DNA of 40,979 bases. It comes from Acanthamoeba sp. SK_2022b. Taxonomy: Eukaryota > Discosea > Longamoebia > Acanthamoebidae. Below are positions 39,421 through 40,979 of this stretch, piece by piece; within the stretch, counting starts at the first letter, position 1, and every line of letters begins with the position of its first letter. The DNA lies in assembly GCA_027943245.1 (NCBI GenBank), contig JANDJZ010000391.1, positions 1 through 40,979 on the forward strand. The letters run 5' to 3'. The translations under genes and the position numbers were made by a program. Below the pieces are notes generated by a model, which worked only from the letters and a program-made list of their open reading frames with translations, had not been told where the DNA came from and made no database searches.

Positions 39421-40748
39421 ATGCAGCGCACACACCCCACCGCTCCTTCGCAGGCCCCCTCGGCTCCGACACCCCCTTTCTCCAACCCTCTTCGCAGCGC
39501 CCTAGCGCGACTGCACACCGAAGACAAACTTCACGATGTGGTGTTCGTAGTGGGCGAGGAAAGGATAGGCGCGGTCAGGGCTCTGGTGGCTGCACGTTCC
39601 GAGCACTGGGAAGCTGCCTTCTATGGCTTGTGCCGCGAGAGTACAGAGCGCGATGTCGTCGTGGGCGATGTGGACCCGCAGACCTTTCGCCACCTGCTCC
39701 ACTTCATTCACACCGACGAGTTGCCTGCTTTGTTCCGCCGTCCAGACGACCAGCTGGACAACCAGGCCTACGAAGCGCCGTTTGAGCCAATCTTTGCACT
39801 GCTCGAGCTGGCCGAGCGCTACCACGTCCCTGATCTCAGGGTTCTGCTGATTCATCGCCTCCTTGAGCATATACTCTTGACGAGCCCCGTCAAACTGCTC
39901 GAACTGGTCGAAGCTGGTGTGTCGGAGGAGCTGTTCGAGGAACTCAGGGAGGCATTCAAGGCGGCTTTCCAGAACATGGTTCAGCTGCCCAACGTGCTGG
40001 AGACGATTGACAAAGTCCTGCAGCTACTGGAACCAGGAGAACCCCCGAAAGTGCGGAGGGAAGCGCTCACCCTTGCGATCGATGCGTACACCTTGCTCAT
40101 CAAGGAGAAGGGTGGCGACCTGATGACCACGCTTACCGATGGGAACGAGATGTGGCTCCAAGCCTCACCCAACCTCGTCAGCACCGTGCTCATCAGGTCA
40201 GGCGGATCCCCGAGGTGGCGGTCTGCAAAGCTCTGCTGGCCTGGTGGCGGCACGACCGCGACGGCCGCCGGGACAGCGCACGGGAGCTTCTCACCAGCAA
40301 TATCCTGTTCATGCTGCTTACTCACGCGGACTTGGCCGCCGAGGTTGAACCAACCGGGCTGCTGTCGATGGAGCAGCTCAAGGATGCCTACAAGTTCGCC
40401 GCCAGCCACTCGCGCATCTCTTTCTCCCACGCGGTCCTCTCGCAAGGTCGCGAGCTAACGAGGGAGCAACACCTTCCCTGCGGGTTTGGGTGGAAGCTGC
40501 ACCTGAAGGTGCAGGGACAAAACCTCGCTGTCACCATCTCTGGCCTGCCTGGGTTGAATGTCCGCATGCCTCCAGCCAGAGGTGTTCAAGCAAGGCTCTT
40601 CCTCGGCAGGGTGGAGCTGGCGGTAACGTGGCGCAGCCAGCAGATGCTCCATCACACGCTTTTGGCAGGCACAGGCATTATCTCAGCCATAGGCAGTGCT
40701 TTTAGGGTGACTGCGTTGGTGTACTTCCCGTTCGCAGAGTGGGAATGA
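39421..40748 (+). CDS. BTB/POZ domain protein with apparent frameshift
   Basis: The ATG at 39421 (MQRTHPTAPSQAPSAP) is followed by a Pro-rich lead and a BTB domain: LHTEDKLHDVVFVVGEERIG, AVRALVAARSEHWEAAFYG, VDPQTFRHLLHFIHTDEL, then FALLELAERYHVPDLRVLLI. A helical region follows that reads LVSTVLIR up to about 40197. There the frame changes, with no room for an intron: continuation is in another frame as RRIPEVAVCKALLAWWRHD (BACK-like helix), then AYKFAASHSRISFSHAVLS and a C-terminal beta-rich part GFGWKLHLKVQGQNLAVTIS, stop at 40748. BTB proteins dimerise and often bridge substrates to Cul3 ubiquitin ligases. The break could be a sequencing error, a very short spliced segment (gtcag), or a real mutation. 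Confidence 0.75.
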
Positions 40749-40979
40749 GCTCTTGGGAGGAGGAGCGGGCAAATACAAAAAATCAGTTTGAAGCCTGTGG
40801 TGGTGGTGTGGAGTAGCTGCGCTTGTTGGCCAAGTGCTGGCAGCGTGGGGGGGGGGGGTAAGGTGTGCCAGCAAGAAGCCTTTCATGAAAGTTGTTTTTT
40901 TTTCCTAATTAATTTTATTATTGTTATTTGACGAGAGGGAGGAGAGAGAGTCAGGAAGAAGAGGAAGACGGAGAAGTGG
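40749..40979. other. 3' flank, no gene seen
   Basis: Contains a G10 run at about 40849-40858 and a T9 run near 40895, then a GA-rich end. No open frame or RNA gene supported. Confidence 0.5.

Noticed and set aside
1..40979. CRISPR arrays, bacterial operons, prophage
   Set aside because: Direct repeats present are microsatellites, coding repeats or LTRs; the gene structure is eukaryotic throughout.

Overview
The window reads as nuclear DNA of an Acanthamoeba-like amoebozoan. The grounds are intron-dense, GC- and CpG-rich coding regions on both strands, short GT-AG introns loaded with CA/TG microsatellites and poly-C runs, eukaryotic nuclear tRNA genes, a 5S rRNA-like sequence resembling the Acanthamoeba 5S as I remember it, and protist-type domain combinations (ankyrin/F-box/Rab, BTB, DUF4139, mucin-like membrane protein). 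There are no operons. Most genes have many exons, so all CDS ranges here are start-to-stop spans that include introns.

Left part (1-14931), ordinary gene-dense DNA: a TBC-domain RabGAP running off the left edge (-); an acidic low-complexity protein with a SUMO-interacting-like motif (+); a two-domain cytidine deaminase (+); a multidomain protein joining ankyrin repeats, an F-box and a Rab-like GTPase with a CAAX end (-); a DUF4140/DUF4139 protein (-); an AP-complex sigma subunit (-) divergent from a mitochondrial-type FolD/MTHFD (+).

Middle (about 14930-21990), CpG-poor repeat DNA: a broken Ty1/copia RT fragment, then a copia element with two LTRs (16325-20610, - strand). Its protease, integrase and RT active sites are damaged by G-to-A changes, each explainable as loss of a CpG. 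A decayed repeat-bearing ORF follows.

Then genes again (22000-29400): SurE nucleotidase, an ApaG-domain protein and a D-2-hydroxyacid dehydrogenase in tandem on -, followed by an island of RNA polymerase III genes (tRNA-Met, -Lys, -Ala, -Asp, -Cys) with two very small protein genes between them on -. A second tRNA-Cys/tRNA-Asp pair lies in inverted orientation about 2.3 kb away. The CpG-poor spacer between the pairs holds a tandem repeat, a 5S rRNA-like pseudogene and a copia protease scrap.

Right part (33693-40979): a single-exon mucin-like type I membrane protein (+), a small unrecognised protein (+), a secreted carboxylesterase (-), and a divergently transcribed BTB protein (+) with an apparent frameshift.

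The genes do not form one pathway. TBC, Rab-like and AP-sigma proteins all belong to membrane traffic, and cytidine deaminase, SurE and FolD to nucleotide/one-carbon metabolism, but in a eukaryote this clustering is probably chance. The most notable items are the ankyrin-F-box-Rab fusion, the CpG-driven destruction of the retroelement, the inverted tRNA duplication, and complementary CA/TG arrays flanking exons in three genes.
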